The notes: generated by a model from the letters alone, not told the origin. A stretch of DNA of 64,000 nt from an uncultured Magnetospirillum sp. (GCF_903853455.1 NZ_CAINTR010000114.1:62001-126000), one strand, 5' to 3'. Positions 43,988-53,362 are shown, numbered from the stretch's first letter. A program made the numbers and translations.

Positions 43988-45583
43988 ATGATGCCGCAAG
44001 CCGCCGTTTCCTCGCTTCTCACCGATGCCCTGGCGCACGAGCAAGCCGGTCGGCTGGCCGAGATGGAGCGTTGCGTGCGCGCCGCCTTGGCACAAGCCCC
44101 CGACCATCCCGGCGCGTTGTTCGCCCTGGCGCGGCTGGCCTTGCGGTCGGGCCGCTTCTCCGTCGCCCTGGATCTGACCGAGCGCGCCCTCGCCGCCGCC
44201 CCCCAAGCCCCCGAGTTGCATCGGACCAAGGGGCTGGCGCTGGCCAATATGGGACGCATCGAGGAGGGCTGCGCCGCCCTGTCCCACGCCCTGTCGCTGG
44301 CGCCGGACTGGGTGGATGCCGCCTGCGATCTCGGCCGCCTGCTGTTCCAGGCCGAGCGGCTGGACGAGATGCTGAGTCTGCTGGTTCCCTTCGACGCGCC
44401 GGCGGCGCATGTCCTGCGTGGTCAGGCCTTGATGGTGCTGGGCCGGTTGGACGAGGCGGCGGCAGGCTATGGCCGCGCCCTGGAATTGGCGCCCGGCCAG
44501 GACGACGCCATCTTCGGCCTGGCCTCGGTCCATATCGAGCGCGACCAGCCCCAGCCGGTGCTGGACCTGATCGAGCCGCGTATCGCCGCCGCCGGAGAGC
44601 GGAACCGCCTGCTTTACCTGCGGGCGGTGGCCAACGGCATGCTGGGCCGCGAAGCCGAGGCCGAAGCCGACACCAACACTCTGCGCGACGGTATGCTGGC
44701 TCAACTGGCGCGGCGCGGCAACCTGCCGGCGGAAGTGTTCGTCCAGCTCAGCCGCCGCTGCAACCTGCGCTGCACCATGTGCGGCCACGCGGTGTGGAAG
44801 GATCTGTCGGGCTTCATGTCCGACGAGGTCTTCGCCCGCGTTCTGTCGGAATGCGAAGCCGCCGGCATCCGCACCATGACCATCCTGGCGGCCCAGGGCG
44901 AGCCCTTCCTGCATCCCCGCGCCTTCGAGATGATGGAGGAGGCCGTCGCCAAGGGAATGGCGGTGACGGTGGTCACCAACGGCACCCCCTTCACCCCGGA
45001 GCGGATCGAGCGGCTGGCCGGCCTCGGTCTGGCCTGCCTGCAATTCTCCTTCGCCGGCTGGGACGCTCCCAGCTACGAAAGCGTCTATGTGGGCGCCAAG
45101 TTCGACCGGGCGGTAAAGACGCTGAAGGCCATCAACGCGGCGCTGAAACCCACCAACACCTCCTTCGTGGTCAAGGCGGTGGCGCCGGACAATTCCGAGG
45201 ATTACGTCACCCGCACCCGCGCCTTCCTCAATGGATTGGGCATCGACCGGGTCAACACCGTCGCTCCCAACAATTTCGGCGGCACCGTCCAATTGGGCCG
45301 CTTGTGGGAAAAGACCGGAATCTGGAGCTACCGCAATCTCGACAAGCATCGCCGCACCGTCTGTCGGGTGCTGATGCGCGCGGTCGGCGTCTATGTGGAC
45401 GGCTCGGTCACCGCCTGCGGCTGCTACGATTCCAACGCGGCGCTCCGCATCGGCGACATCATGAGCGAAAGCCTGTCCGAGATCCGCAACGGCCCCCGCT
45501 TCACCACCATCCTCGACGCCTTCCGGCACGGCGACGTCTCGGAAGTGCCGCTGTGCTCCAAATGCGACGACCCTTTCGGCTGA
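43988..45583 (+). CDS. TPR-radical SAM-SPASM protein A
   Basis: A 531-residue fusion. Residues about 10-230 are TPR-like helical repeats (for example ALFALARLALRSGRFSVALD and HRTKGLALANMGR). A radical SAM domain follows with C258, C262 and C265 in CNLRCTMC, ILAAQGEPFLHP and VVTNGTPF. The C-terminal SPASM region has Cys in CRVL, ACGCYDSN and CSKCDDPFG, enough to bind auxiliary clusters. Such proteins modify peptides or small molecules; the TPR part could dock a protein substrate. The next gene is a close paralogue 4 bases away. No precursor-peptide gene is adjacent. ATG at 43991 is an equally good start. Confidence 0.9.
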   Translation: MMPQAAVSSLLTDALAHEQAGRLAEMERCVRAALAQAPDHPGALFALARLALRSGRFSVALDLTERALAAAPQAPELHRTKGLALANMGRIEEGCAALSHALSLAPDWVDAACDLGRLLFQAERLDEMLSLLVPFDAPAAHVLRGQALMVLGRLDEAAAGYGRALELAPGQDDAIFGLASVHIERDQPQPVLDLIEPRIAAAGERNRLLYLRAVANGMLGREAEAEADTNTLRDGMLAQLARRGNLPAEVFVQLSRRCNLRCTMCGHAVWKDLSGFMSDEVFARVLSECEAAGIRTMTILAAQGEPFLHPRAFEMMEEAVAKGMAVTVVTNGTPFTPERIERLAGLGLACLQFSFAGWDAPSYESVYVGAKFDRAVKTLKAINAALKPTNTSFVVKAVAPDNSEDYVTRTRAFLNGLGIDRVNTVAPNNFGGTVQLGRLWEKTGIWSYRNLDKHRRTVCRVLMRAVGVYVDGSVTACGCYDSNAALRIGDIMSESLSEIRNGPRFTTILDAFRHGDVSEVPLCSKCDDPFG

Positions 45584-45587
45584 GGCC

Positions 45588-46892
45588 ATGAAACAGAAAA
45601 CAGCCAAACGCCCCGATCCCGCCGCCGTGATGGCCGAAGCCCAGCGCCTGATGGATTCCCAGATGCTGGCCGAAGCCATCGACGTCCTGGAGAGTCTGGC
45701 CGGCAATCCCGACGCCGACTACCGCCGGGCCGGGCTGCTGCTGGTGCTGAACCGTCCGGCCGAGGCGGAAACGCTCTACCGCTCCATTCTCGCCGTCGCG
45801 CCGGGCCACCTGGACACCATGGTCGGGCTGGCCGGCAGTCTGGTCGCCCAAAGCCGGCCCGAGGAGGCGCTGCCGCTGCTGGAACCGGCGGTGCGGGCCC
45901 AACCGAACTCGGGCCGTATCGCCTATCTGGCCGGAATCGCCCTCGACGAAGCCGGCCACGCCGCCGCCGCGGCCGCCCAACTGGCCAAGGCCCGCGCCCT
46001 GGTGATCGCGCCCTTGGAACGCCGCAAGCTGGTCCCCTACGAGATCTACGTCCAACTCAGCCGCCGCTGCAATCTCCACTGCACCATGTGCGGCTGGGAG
46101 ATCTGGAGGGACAATTCCGGCTTCATGGACACCCCGGTGTTCGAGCGGGTGATCGCCGAGGCCAAGGCCTGCGGCATCAAGCCCATGCACATCCTGGCCG
46201 GCCAGGGCGAGCCGTTCCTGCACCCCCAGATCTTCGAGATGCTGGAACGCGCCGTGGCCGAGGGCTTCGACGTGGGCATCGTCACCAACGGCACCCCGTT
46301 CACCCCCGAGCGGATCGAGCGTCTCGCCGGAATCGGCCTGGCCTATCTTCAGTTCTCCTTCGCCGGCTGGGACGCCCAAAGCTATGAAAGCGTCTATGTG
46401 GGCGCCAAGTTCGACCGCACCCTGGCCAACCTCAAGGCGGTGCACAAGGCGCTCAAGGGAACCAAAACCCGCTTCGCGGTCAAGGCGGTGGCGCTGGGCG
46501 ACTGGCAGGAGAACCTGCGCAAGACCAAGACCTTCCTCGCCGGCCACGGCATCGACGACGTGTGGACGGTGCCGGCCAACAATTTCGGCGGATCGGTCCA
46601 GGCCGGCAGCTTCCACGAAAAACACGGAATCTGGTCGCTGAAGGATGTCGACCACCACCGCCTGATGCCGTGCCGCCTGTTCCTCAAGGCCGTCGGCGTG
46701 TTCTGCGACGGGACCGTCACCGCTTGCGGCTGTTACGATTCCAACGCCCAGCTTCGCCTCGGCAACATCATGGAACAGGGACTGGCCGAGATTCGCGACG
46801 GCGAGACCTACCGCCGCATCCTCGACGGCTTTCGCCACGGCGACGTCAAGGACGTGCCCATGTGCGGCAAGTGCGACGACCCGTTCGGGTAA
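45588..46892 (+). CDS. TPR-radical SAM-SPASM protein B
   Basis: A 434-residue paralogue of the preceding protein. Its TPR region is shorter (about 15-140). Radical SAM cysteines are C161, C165 and C168 in CNLHCTMC; ILAGQGEPFLHP, VTNGTPFTPERIERLAG and QFSFAGWD are shared almost word for word with protein A. The SPASM part again has CRLF, ACGCYDSN and CGKCDDPFG at the very end. The pair arose by tandem duplication and is probably cotranslated. Both keep all cluster cysteines, so both should be active, possibly on different substrates or as a heteromer. It converges on a sensor kinase gene with no gap. Confidence 0.9.
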   Translation: MKQKTAKRPDPAAVMAEAQRLMDSQMLAEAIDVLESLAGNPDADYRRAGLLLVLNRPAEAETLYRSILAVAPGHLDTMVGLAGSLVAQSRPEEALPLLEPAVRAQPNSGRIAYLAGIALDEAGHAAAAAAQLAKARALVIAPLERRKLVPYEIYVQLSRRCNLHCTMCGWEIWRDNSGFMDTPVFERVIAEAKACGIKPMHILAGQGEPFLHPQIFEMLERAVAEGFDVGIVTNGTPFTPERIERLAGIGLAYLQFSFAGWDAQSYESVYVGAKFDRTLANLKAVHKALKGTKTRFAVKAVALGDWQENLRKTKTFLAGHGIDDVWTVPANNFGGSVQAGSFHEKHGIWSLKDVDHHRLMPCRLFLKAVGVFCDGTVTACGCYDSNAQLRLGNIMEQGLAEIRDGETYRRILDGFRHGDVKDVPMCGKCDDPFG

Positions 46893-49022
46893 CTACTCCA
46901 CCCTGGGCAGGGTGAAGCGGAAGGTCGAACCGCCGACGCCATCGGACTCGACCCAGATCCGCCCCCGCGCCGCCTCGACGATGCGGCGCGCCACCGCCAG
47001 GCCGATGCCGGTGCCGGAGTGGTCCGAATGCTTCTTCAGCCGTTCCAGCGGAATGAAAATTCGCTCGAAATTGCTGGAATCGATGCCGATGCCGTTGTCG
47101 GCGAAACGGAACAGCCAGAACTTGCCCTCGGCCTCCACCGTCACCTTCAGGCCGAGCGGCCGCTCCGGGTGGCGGAATTGGACCGCGTTCTCCACCAGAA
47201 TCTTGAACAGGTCGTCGAGATGCTGCTGGGTGACGCCGACCTTCGGCAGGTCATCCTTGTCCATCCGCGAAATGGCTCCGGGAGCACGCATCTTGTATCG
47301 CTCCACCGCGCCGTTCAAAGCCCGGTTGGTCGATCCCGGCGGTCCCTCGGCCGGCCGGCGCTCGACCGCCAGATAGGTTTGGACATCGCGCAGCAATCCG
47401 ATCAGACGGGCGGAGGCCTCGACGATCCGCTCCGACGGCTCGCGGTCGGCGGATGCCGTACCGTCGCCCTGGCGCTGGAGCAGGATCTGGGCCTGCAACC
47501 GCATCTGCCGCGCCGGCTCCTGAAGATGGTGGGCCAGCACGAAGGAAAAGCGCTCCAGGTCGGCGCTGTAATGGGCCACGTCCGCATAGGCGGCGGTCAG
47601 CGCGGCGCGGGCTTCTTCCTCCTGGGTGATGTCGCGCTGGACGCCGACCCAGTGGGTGATCGCCCCCCCCCCATTCCGCACCGGAGTGAGGGAGACCTGA
47701 TTCCAGAACGGGGCCCCGTCGGCCCGCATGTTCCGCAGCTTGACCGTGACCGCAGTCCCCTCGGTCAAGGCGTCGCGGACGGCGTTCAACTCGTCCTGAC
47801 CGGGATCGTCCACGTGCAGGAAACGGGCGTTGCGCCCAATCGCCTGACGGGCGCTGTAGCCGGTGATGCGCTCGAAAGCGGGATTGACGTAGAGCAGCGG
47901 CAAATCGGGGAGACTGGCGTCGGCGATGGTGACACCGTTGGAGACGTTGGCCAGGACCAGATCGCTGAGACGCAGCCGCGCCTCGTCGCGCGCCCGTTTG
48001 GCCAAGGTGCGCACCAGCACCACCGTCAACCCCAGCACCGCCAGGATCACCAGCGCCACCGGCCAACCGATCTGCTCGGCATTGCTGCGCCAGTTGGCCA
48101 AGGCCTTGTCGATGGGAAGGCCGACGCTGATCACCAGCGGCCACGACAAGGTGGCGCGATAACTGGTGATCCGTCGGACGCCATCGTCGTCCAGGTCGAT
48201 GAAGGTCCCCATCTCCGCCGTCTTGAGATGACGCGCGAACAGCGGCAGATCGACGGTGTTGGTTCCGGGAGCCGCCGAGGAGGATCGCGCCCCCGCCAGC
48301 AGAACCCCGTCGAACCGCCAGAGATGGACCTGCGCCCCGGTTTCGGCCTCGATGGCGTCGAAACCGCCGTTGAAATGCTCCGGGTTGATGGCCGCCACCA
48401 CCAACGCGGCGACGGATCCATCGGCATTGGTCACGGCGCGGCTGACCGGGATCAGGCTTTGCCCCGCCGCCTTGCCCATGCTGCCCATGTATCGCCCCTC
48501 GACCGGCAGGCCGAACAGCAGGGGGCGTGGCAGGCGGCGATGCTCGTCGATCAGCCCGGCCACATCCATGCGACCGCCGGCGACGATTCCGGCACTGTCA
48601 AACAGCACCCGCCCATCGGCCGCCACCACCAGAACCTGCCGCAGATGGGGCGTGAACACCAGACGCTGGGTCACCGCGTCGGCCAGGTCGATCTCGCCGT
48701 GATCCAGTCCGGCCTTGCGGGCCAAGTCGGCCACCGAGGCCAATGTCACGTCGATGGAATTGATGGAGCGCGCCACCGCGTCGGTCAGCGGCCGGGCCAG
48801 ACTGCCGGTGACGTTCTGGGCGGCGATGATCGCCTCCTGCCGGCCGGCCCACAGCGCCGCTCCGGTGGCGACGGCCACCGCCAGGGCGACGCCGACGCCA
48901 AACACCGCCACCAGCCGCACCAGGGCGGTGGAGTAAAGCGGCTGCACCGGTACGTTGCCCAAAACAGGGGGATCGACCAGCCTCGCCCGCGACGGGGCGT
49001 CTGTATTCTGCCTTCCAAGCAT
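46893..49022 (-). CDS. Sensor histidine kinase with LOV-like PAS domain
   Basis: A 709-residue kinase. A membrane segment near residues 35-55, a periplasmic dCache-like sensor (about 60-320) and a second membrane segment near 330-350 precede a PAS domain. That PAS has GRNARFLHVDDPGQ, the LOV signature position, but Ala replaces the photoactive Cys of NCRFLQ. The HisKA-like helix has His in LAHHLQEPARQ, a bacteriophytochrome-type HWE/HisKA_3 arrangement is not evident, and the HATPase has NAVQFRH, DNGIGI and GTGIGLAVARRI. The ATG at 49022 avoids overlap with the divergent binding-protein gene; a longer frame reaches 49082. Confidence 0.9.
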   Translation of the reverse strand: MLGRQNTDAPSRARLVDPPVLGNVPVQPLYSTALVRLVAVFGVGVALAVAVATGAALWAGRQEAIIAAQNVTGSLARPLTDAVARSINSIDVTLASVADLARKAGLDHGEIDLADAVTQRLVFTPHLRQVLVVAADGRVLFDSAGIVAGGRMDVAGLIDEHRRLPRPLLFGLPVEGRYMGSMGKAAGQSLIPVSRAVTNADGSVAALVVAAINPEHFNGGFDAIEAETGAQVHLWRFDGVLLAGARSSSAAPGTNTVDLPLFARHLKTAEMGTFIDLDDDGVRRITSYRATLSWPLVISVGLPIDKALANWRSNAEQIGWPVALVILAVLGLTVVLVRTLAKRARDEARLRLSDLVLANVSNGVTIADASLPDLPLLYVNPAFERITGYSARQAIGRNARFLHVDDPGQDELNAVRDALTEGTAVTVKLRNMRADGAPFWNQVSLTPVRNGGGAITHWVGVQRDITQEEEARAALTAAYADVAHYSADLERFSFVLAHHLQEPARQMRLQAQILLQRQGDGTASADREPSERIVEASARLIGLLRDVQTYLAVERRPAEGPPGSTNRALNGAVERYKMRAPGAISRMDKDDLPKVGVTQQHLDDLFKILVENAVQFRHPERPLGLKVTVEAEGKFWLFRFADNGIGIDSSNFERIFIPLERLKKHSDHSGTGIGLAVARRIVEAARGRIWVESDGVGGSTFRFTLPRVE

Positions 49023-49066
49023 GACCCAGATGCAATAGCATATTACCTCCGTATTGGGAGGGAAAT

Positions 49067-49861
49067 ATGAAGCGGATCGCAACCGTCGCCGTTATTTTGC
49101 TGGCGATCTCCACCGCCGCCATGGCCCAGCCCGGCCCAGGCCGATTGGAGCGGGTCCGCAAGGCCGGAGAAGTCCGCGTCTGCATCTGGCCCGACTACTA
49201 CTCGATCTCGTACCGCAATACCCGCACCGGGCAATTGGAAGGCGTCGATATTGACCTGGCGCGGGAATTGGCCAAGGACCTGGGGGTTCAGGTCCGCTTC
49301 GTCGACAGTTCGTTCAAGACCATGATCGACGACCTGCTGACCGACCGCTGCGACGTGTCCATGCATGGTGTCGCCGTCACGCCGGCGCGGCAAGAAAAGC
49401 TGGTCTTCACCCATCCCCATCTGCGCAGCGGCATCTACGCCATCACCACCAAGACTCATCCCACCGTCAAGGATTGGGACGACATCGACCGGGACGGCGT
49501 CGTGGTCGCCGCCGCCAGCGGCACCTACATGGTCGACGTCATGAAAGCCGAACTGAAGCACGCCAAGCTGGCGGAAGTGGCGACCCCCGAGGCGCGCGAG
49601 CAGGAGGTCATGAGCGGTCGCGCCGACCTGTTCGTCACCGACTACCCCTACAGCCGCAAGATGCTGGCCCGTCACGACTGGGCCAAACTGCTGGCGCCGC
49701 CGACCCCGCTGGCCCCCAACGCCTATGCCTATGCCATGGCGCCGGGCGACGCCGAGTGGCTGCGCGTCATGGATGCCTTCGTCGCCCGCGCCAAGAACGA
49801 CGGGCGTCTGCTTGCCGCCGCCCAGGCCAACGGGCTGGAGGCCATCGTCGAGTTGAAGTGA
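49067..49861 (+). CDS. Periplasmic amino acid-type solute-binding protein
   Basis: A 264-residue family 3 solute-binding protein. Residues 1-20 are a Sec signal ending AMAQ; the mature part has VCIWPDYYSISYRN, EGVDIDLARELAKDLG, and DVSMHGVAVTPARQEK, which place it in the polar amino acid binding group. It lacks neighbouring permease or ATPase genes. Similar stand-alone proteins can feed sensor kinases; the kinase encoded divergently 45 bases away has a periplasmic domain, so a sensory role is possible but unproven. Confidence 0.88.
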   Translation: MKRIATVAVILLAISTAAMAQPGPGRLERVRKAGEVRVCIWPDYYSISYRNTRTGQLEGVDIDLARELAKDLGVQVRFVDSSFKTMIDDLLTDRCDVSMHGVAVTPARQEKLVFTHPHLRSGIYAITTKTHPTVKDWDDIDRDGVVVAAASGTYMVDVMKAELKHAKLAEVATPEAREQEVMSGRADLFVTDYPYSRKMLARHDWAKLLAPPTPLAPNAYAYAMAPGDAEWLRVMDAFVARAKNDGRLLAAAQANGLEAIVELK

Positions 49862-49862
49862 G

Positions 49863-50765
49863 TTACGCCGCCACCCCGGCGGCCTGAAGGCGGCCGACCA
49901 GTTCGGCATCCTTGCCGACGGGCAGGTCCGTCAGCGGCGGCCGCACTCGCCGCCAGCAGTCGTCCCCCAACCGCCGGGCGGTGATCGCCTTCAACGCCGC
50001 GATCAGCGGCACCCCTTCCATCACGGCGCGGAAGCCCTCCAGCCCCTTCTGCAAGGCCTCGGCCTCCGGCTGCCGCCAGCGCCGCACCAGATCCAGCATG
50101 GCGGCGCCGTGAATATTGGCGTTGGCGCTGATGCAGCCCGCCCCGCCCGCCCGCATCACCGGTAGGATCAGGCGCTCGGTGCCGGCGAACACCTTGAAGC
50201 CGGGAAAGCGCCGGCACATGGCCTCCATATTGGCCAAATCGCCCGAGGAATCCTTGACGCCGACGACGATGCCGGGATAGGCGGCGAGCAGGCGTTCGAT
50301 CAGGTCGAGGGTGATGGGGATCTGGCTCTGCTGCGGGAAATGGTAGAGATAGACCCGCAGGCGGGAATCGCCCACCCGCTCGATGGTCTCGGCGAAGGAG
50401 CGGAACAGCCCATCCTCGGACACCGTCTTGTAGTAGAAGGGCGGCAGCATCAGCACGCCGCCGCAGCCGCGCTTGACCGCCTGGGCCGACAGCCGCACCG
50501 AATCCGACAGGGCGCAACAGCCGGTCCCCGGCATCATGCGGCCGGGGTCCAGCCCGGCCTCCACCAGGGCGTCGAGCAGCACGATCTTCTCATCGACCCC
50601 CAGGGAATTGCCTTCGCTGGTGGTGCCGAACGGCGCCAGCCCCAGCCCCTGATCCATCAAGATCCGCGCCAGGGCCACGAACCGCACCGGGTCGGGCGTC
50701 AGATCGTCACGGAATGGCGTGAGGATCGGCGCCAGCACGCCGTCGAGACCGGATTGCGAGGTCAT
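49863..50765 (-). CDS. Dihydrodipicolinate synthase/N-acetylneuraminate lyase family protein
   Basis: A 300-residue class I aldolase family member. GVLAPILTPF at the start, GTTSEGNSL, the Tyr in VYLYHFPQQ, and the Schiff-base Lys in VGVKDSSGD are the family's signature and active-site elements. GTTSEGNS rather than GTTGE marks it as a catabolic paralogue instead of biosynthetic DapA. The reaction is an aldol cleavage or dehydration of a keto acid; the substrate is unknown. The ATG at 50765 is chosen; the frame beyond it overlaps the divergent AEC gene. Confidence 0.88.
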   Translation of the reverse strand: MTSQSGLDGVLAPILTPFRDDLTPDPVRFVALARILMDQGLGLAPFGTTSEGNSLGVDEKIVLLDALVEAGLDPGRMMPGTGCCALSDSVRLSAQAVKRGCGGVLMLPPFYYKTVSEDGLFRSFAETIERVGDSRLRVYLYHFPQQSQIPITLDLIERLLAAYPGIVVGVKDSSGDLANMEAMCRRFPGFKVFAGTERLILPVMRAGGAGCISANANIHGAAMLDLVRRWRQPEAEALQKGLEGFRAVMEGVPLIAALKAITARRLGDDCWRRVRPPLTDLPVGKDAELVGRLQAAGVAA

Positions 50766-50837
50766 GCCAAATTTGCCCTTTCGCCGGGGGTGGTGCCGCG
50801 TCACTCTACACATGATAACCCATGCCGAGGTGGCGGA

Positions 50838-51764
50838 GTGACAGGTTTGCCGTTCGATACCACCCTGGCGGTCAAGTTGGTGCCGCTGTACCTGCTGGTC
50901 GCCATCGGCTTCGCGCTGGGACGGCTGTTCGACGTGAAGGGCCAGGACCTGGGCAAGCTGGCGCTGTATGTGCTGTCGCCGGCCGTGGTCTTCAAGGGCT
51001 TCGTCACCGCCAGCCTGCACGGCGCGCTGCTGGTGCTGCCCTTCGCGGTATTCGGGCTGTGCAGCCTGGTGGCGCTGGGTATGCAGCCGGTGGCCGGGCG
51101 GTTCTGGCACGACGGCCGCGAACGCATCGCCAGCTTCGCCTCGGGGACCGGCAATACCGGCTTTTTCGGCATTCCGGCCTGCCTGTCGCTGATCGGGCCG
51201 GAGGCCTTGCCCTTCGTGGTGATGGTGTCGTTTGGAGCCACCTTCTATGAGAATTCGGTGGGGTTCTTCACCGTCGCCCGCTCGGAGGCCTCGGTGGGCG
51301 GCGCCCTGCTCCGGGTACTGAAATATCCCGGACTGCATGCCTGCTGGCTGGGGGCCTTGCTCAATCTCACCGGCACCGCGGTGCCACCGCCGGTCATGCA
51401 GACGGTGGAGATCGTCAGCGGCGGCTTCGTGCCGGTGGGAATGATGATCGTCGGCCTGGGACTGTCCCAGATCCACCGCCTTCGCCTCGACCTGGGCTTC
51501 ATCGCCTTCACCTTCCTGGCCAAGTTCGCGGTGTGGCCGGCACTGGCGCTCGCCTTCATCTGGGTCGATACGACCGGGCTGCACGCCTTCGGCCGCGTCG
51601 CCCATCAGGTGATGCTGATCGAATCGCTGACGCCCATGGCGGCGGTGACGGTGGTTCACGCCACCCTGCGCAACATCCATCCCGATCGCGCCGCCATCGC
51701 GGTGGCGCTCAGCACCCTGTTCGCCCTGATCTGGCTACCATTCGTTTTTACCCTCGCCTCATGA
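50838..51764 (+). CDS. AEC family transporter (auxin efflux carrier-like)
   Basis: A 308-residue membrane protein with about ten helices. FGLG-type region here reads GNTGFFGIPACLSLIG, and VPVGMMIVGLGLS near 200 is the second inverted-repeat marker of the AEC family. Members move malonate, malate or other organic acids. It starts with a GTG at 50838. It diverges from the DapA-like gene, so it could carry a related keto acid, which is only an inference from position. Confidence 0.85.
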   Translation: MTGLPFDTTLAVKLVPLYLLVAIGFALGRLFDVKGQDLGKLALYVLSPAVVFKGFVTASLHGALLVLPFAVFGLCSLVALGMQPVAGRFWHDGRERIASFASGTGNTGFFGIPACLSLIGPEALPFVVMVSFGATFYENSVGFFTVARSEASVGGALLRVLKYPGLHACWLGALLNLTGTAVPPPVMQTVEIVSGGFVPVGMMIVGLGLSQIHRLRLDLGFIAFTFLAKFAVWPALALAFIWVDTTGLHAFGRVAHQVMLIESLTPMAAVTVVHATLRNIHPDRAAIAVALSTLFALIWLPFVFTLAS

Positions 51765-51775
51765 CTTTCGTTTGG

Positions 51776-51803
51776 TTGCGATAACCCCATTTGATGTTAT
51801 ACT
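51776..51803 (+). promoter_or_regulatory. Possible promoter before the CoA-transferase gene
   Basis: TTGCGA and TATACT separated by 16 bases, in an AT-rich gap 50 bases upstream of the start codon. No operator is recognised. Confidence 0.4.
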
Positions 51804-51852
51804 CTTAATTAATATCACCTTTTAATTGCCAATTTATGACGGGCGGGGAATC

Positions 51853-53313
51853 ATGAGCCAGTCCATCTACCGCGATTTGCTGGCCCGTTTGGGCCTTGAA
51901 CACCTGCCCACCGCCGACGATGTCGAACTGAGCGGCAGCGACCCTTATGTGGATTCCGTCTTTCGCATCGGCGAGTGCGCCAGCGCCGCCCTCGGCGTCC
52001 AGGCCGCCCTGGTGGCGGAAATCTGGCGCCAGCGCACCGGCCAGCGCCAGCGCATCCAGTTGGAGGCCGCCGCCGCCGCCCTGGCCACCTTCAGCGTCAA
52101 CTACCAGTCCCAGCACGGCTACGCCATCCCGCAGCCGGAGCCCAGCTATCCCCTGGTCCAATTCTATCCCACCCGGGACGGTCGCTGGTTTTTCCTGCAC
52201 GGCGCCTACCCGCTGTTGCGCGACGGCCTGCTCGACCTTCTCGGCTGCTCCATGGAGACGGCGTCCATCGCCAACGCCGTGGCGGGCTGGAACGCCTTCG
52301 AGCTTGAGGAGGCCATCGCGGCCAAAGGGCTGTGCGGCGCCGTCGCCCGCTCGCGCGAGGAATGGCTGACCCATCCCCAGGGCAAGGCCGTCGCGGCGAC
52401 GCCGCTGGTGGAGATCATCCGCATCGGCGACGCGCCGCCCGAACCGTTCAACCCCGCCCCCCGGCCGCTATCGGGGCTGAAGGTCCTCGACCTGACCCAT
52501 GTCATCGCCGGCCCCACCTGCGGCAAGAGTCTGGCCGAACAGGGCGCGACGGTGATGCGCGTCACCACGCCCACCCGCCCCCGCCTGCCGCCCTTCGACT
52601 ACGACACCGGCCACGGCAAGCTGTCGGCCCTGCTGACCCTGACCAATGCCGCCGACAAGGCCACCCTCCAGAGCCTGTGCCGCGGCGCCGACGTCTTCGC
52701 CGAAAGCTACCGTCCCGGCGGCCTCGCCAAGTTGGGCTTTTCCCCCGAGGCGGTGGCCGAGCTGCGGCCGGGCATCGTCTATCTGTCGGTGAACTGCTAC
52801 GGCTGGGCCGGACCGTGGCAGTACCGCCCCGGCTGGGAGCAGTTGGCCCAGGTCGCCACCGGCATGACCTTCGCCCAGGGAACCCCCGATTGTCCGGCGT
52901 CCCAGCCCACCTATCCCAACGACTACAGCACCGGCTTCCTGGCCGCCGCCGGCGTGCTGACCGCCCTGCTCCGCCGCGCCCAGGAGGGTGGGAGCTGGAT
53001 GGTGCGGGTCTCGCTGTGCCGCACCGCCATGTGGATTCAGGACCAGGGCAAGGTCGATTCCACCAAGCTGCCCCCGCCGCCGGTCTCGCCGGCCTATATC
53101 GCCCGCTACATGCAGGCCCACGATTCGGCCCTGGGGCCGCTCGCCTATCTGGGGCCGGTTCTCCACTACGACAAGACGCCGTCATTCTGGGCGCGCGAGA
53201 CGGTTCCCCTGGGAGCCAGCCTGCCGGTCTGGCCCGAGACCGAGCCCACGCCGGTCAGCACCCGAACCGGCCGGGTGCCGGTCCATCCGAGGGAACCGGA
53301 CACGCTGCTCTGA
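51853..53313 (+). CDS. Class III CoA-transferase family (CaiB/BaiF) protein
   Basis: A 486-residue protein of the CaiB/BaiF family, which moves CoA between carboxylic acids or racemises acyl-CoAs. The C-terminal half has LSGLKVLDLTHVIAGPTCGK, FAESYRPGGLAKLG and IVYLSVNCYGWAGPW. The N-terminal half appears to be a second, degenerate copy of the domain (with QRQRIQLEAAAAAL and FYPTRDGRWFFLHGAY). The expected Asp of the formyl-CoA transferase active site is not clearly placed, so activity is uncertain. The ATG at 53853 minus 2 kb, that is 51853, follows CGGGGAA. Confidence 0.85.
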   Translation: MSQSIYRDLLARLGLEHLPTADDVELSGSDPYVDSVFRIGECASAALGVQAALVAEIWRQRTGQRQRIQLEAAAAALATFSVNYQSQHGYAIPQPEPSYPLVQFYPTRDGRWFFLHGAYPLLRDGLLDLLGCSMETASIANAVAGWNAFELEEAIAAKGLCGAVARSREEWLTHPQGKAVAATPLVEIIRIGDAPPEPFNPAPRPLSGLKVLDLTHVIAGPTCGKSLAEQGATVMRVTTPTRPRLPPFDYDTGHGKLSALLTLTNAADKATLQSLCRGADVFAESYRPGGLAKLGFSPEAVAELRPGIVYLSVNCYGWAGPWQYRPGWEQLAQVATGMTFAQGTPDCPASQPTYPNDYSTGFLAAAGVLTALLRRAQEGGSWMVRVSLCRTAMWIQDQGKVDSTKLPPPPVSPAYIARYMQAHDSALGPLAYLGPVLHYDKTPSFWARETVPLGASLPVWPETEPTPVSTRTGRVPVHPREPDTLL

Positions 53314-53328
53314 CGGCGGGTCCCGCAT

Positions 53329-53362
53329 GATCGAGCGGGGGAAGGATCACCCCCGCTCGATC
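53329..53362. terminator. Bidirectional terminator hairpin
   Basis: Perfect 13-base stem GATCGAGCGGGGG/CCCCCGCTCGATC with an 8-base loop, between convergent genes. The last codons and stop of the metallo-hydrolase gene lie inside it. No T-run on either side. Confidence 0.7.

Noticed and set aside
42262-45591. A 1109-residue plus-strand frame covering two genes
   Set aside because: It overlaps the hybrid kinase antisense and the TPR-radical SAM gene out of frame, and its composition (His, Gly, Arg rich) shows no domain.
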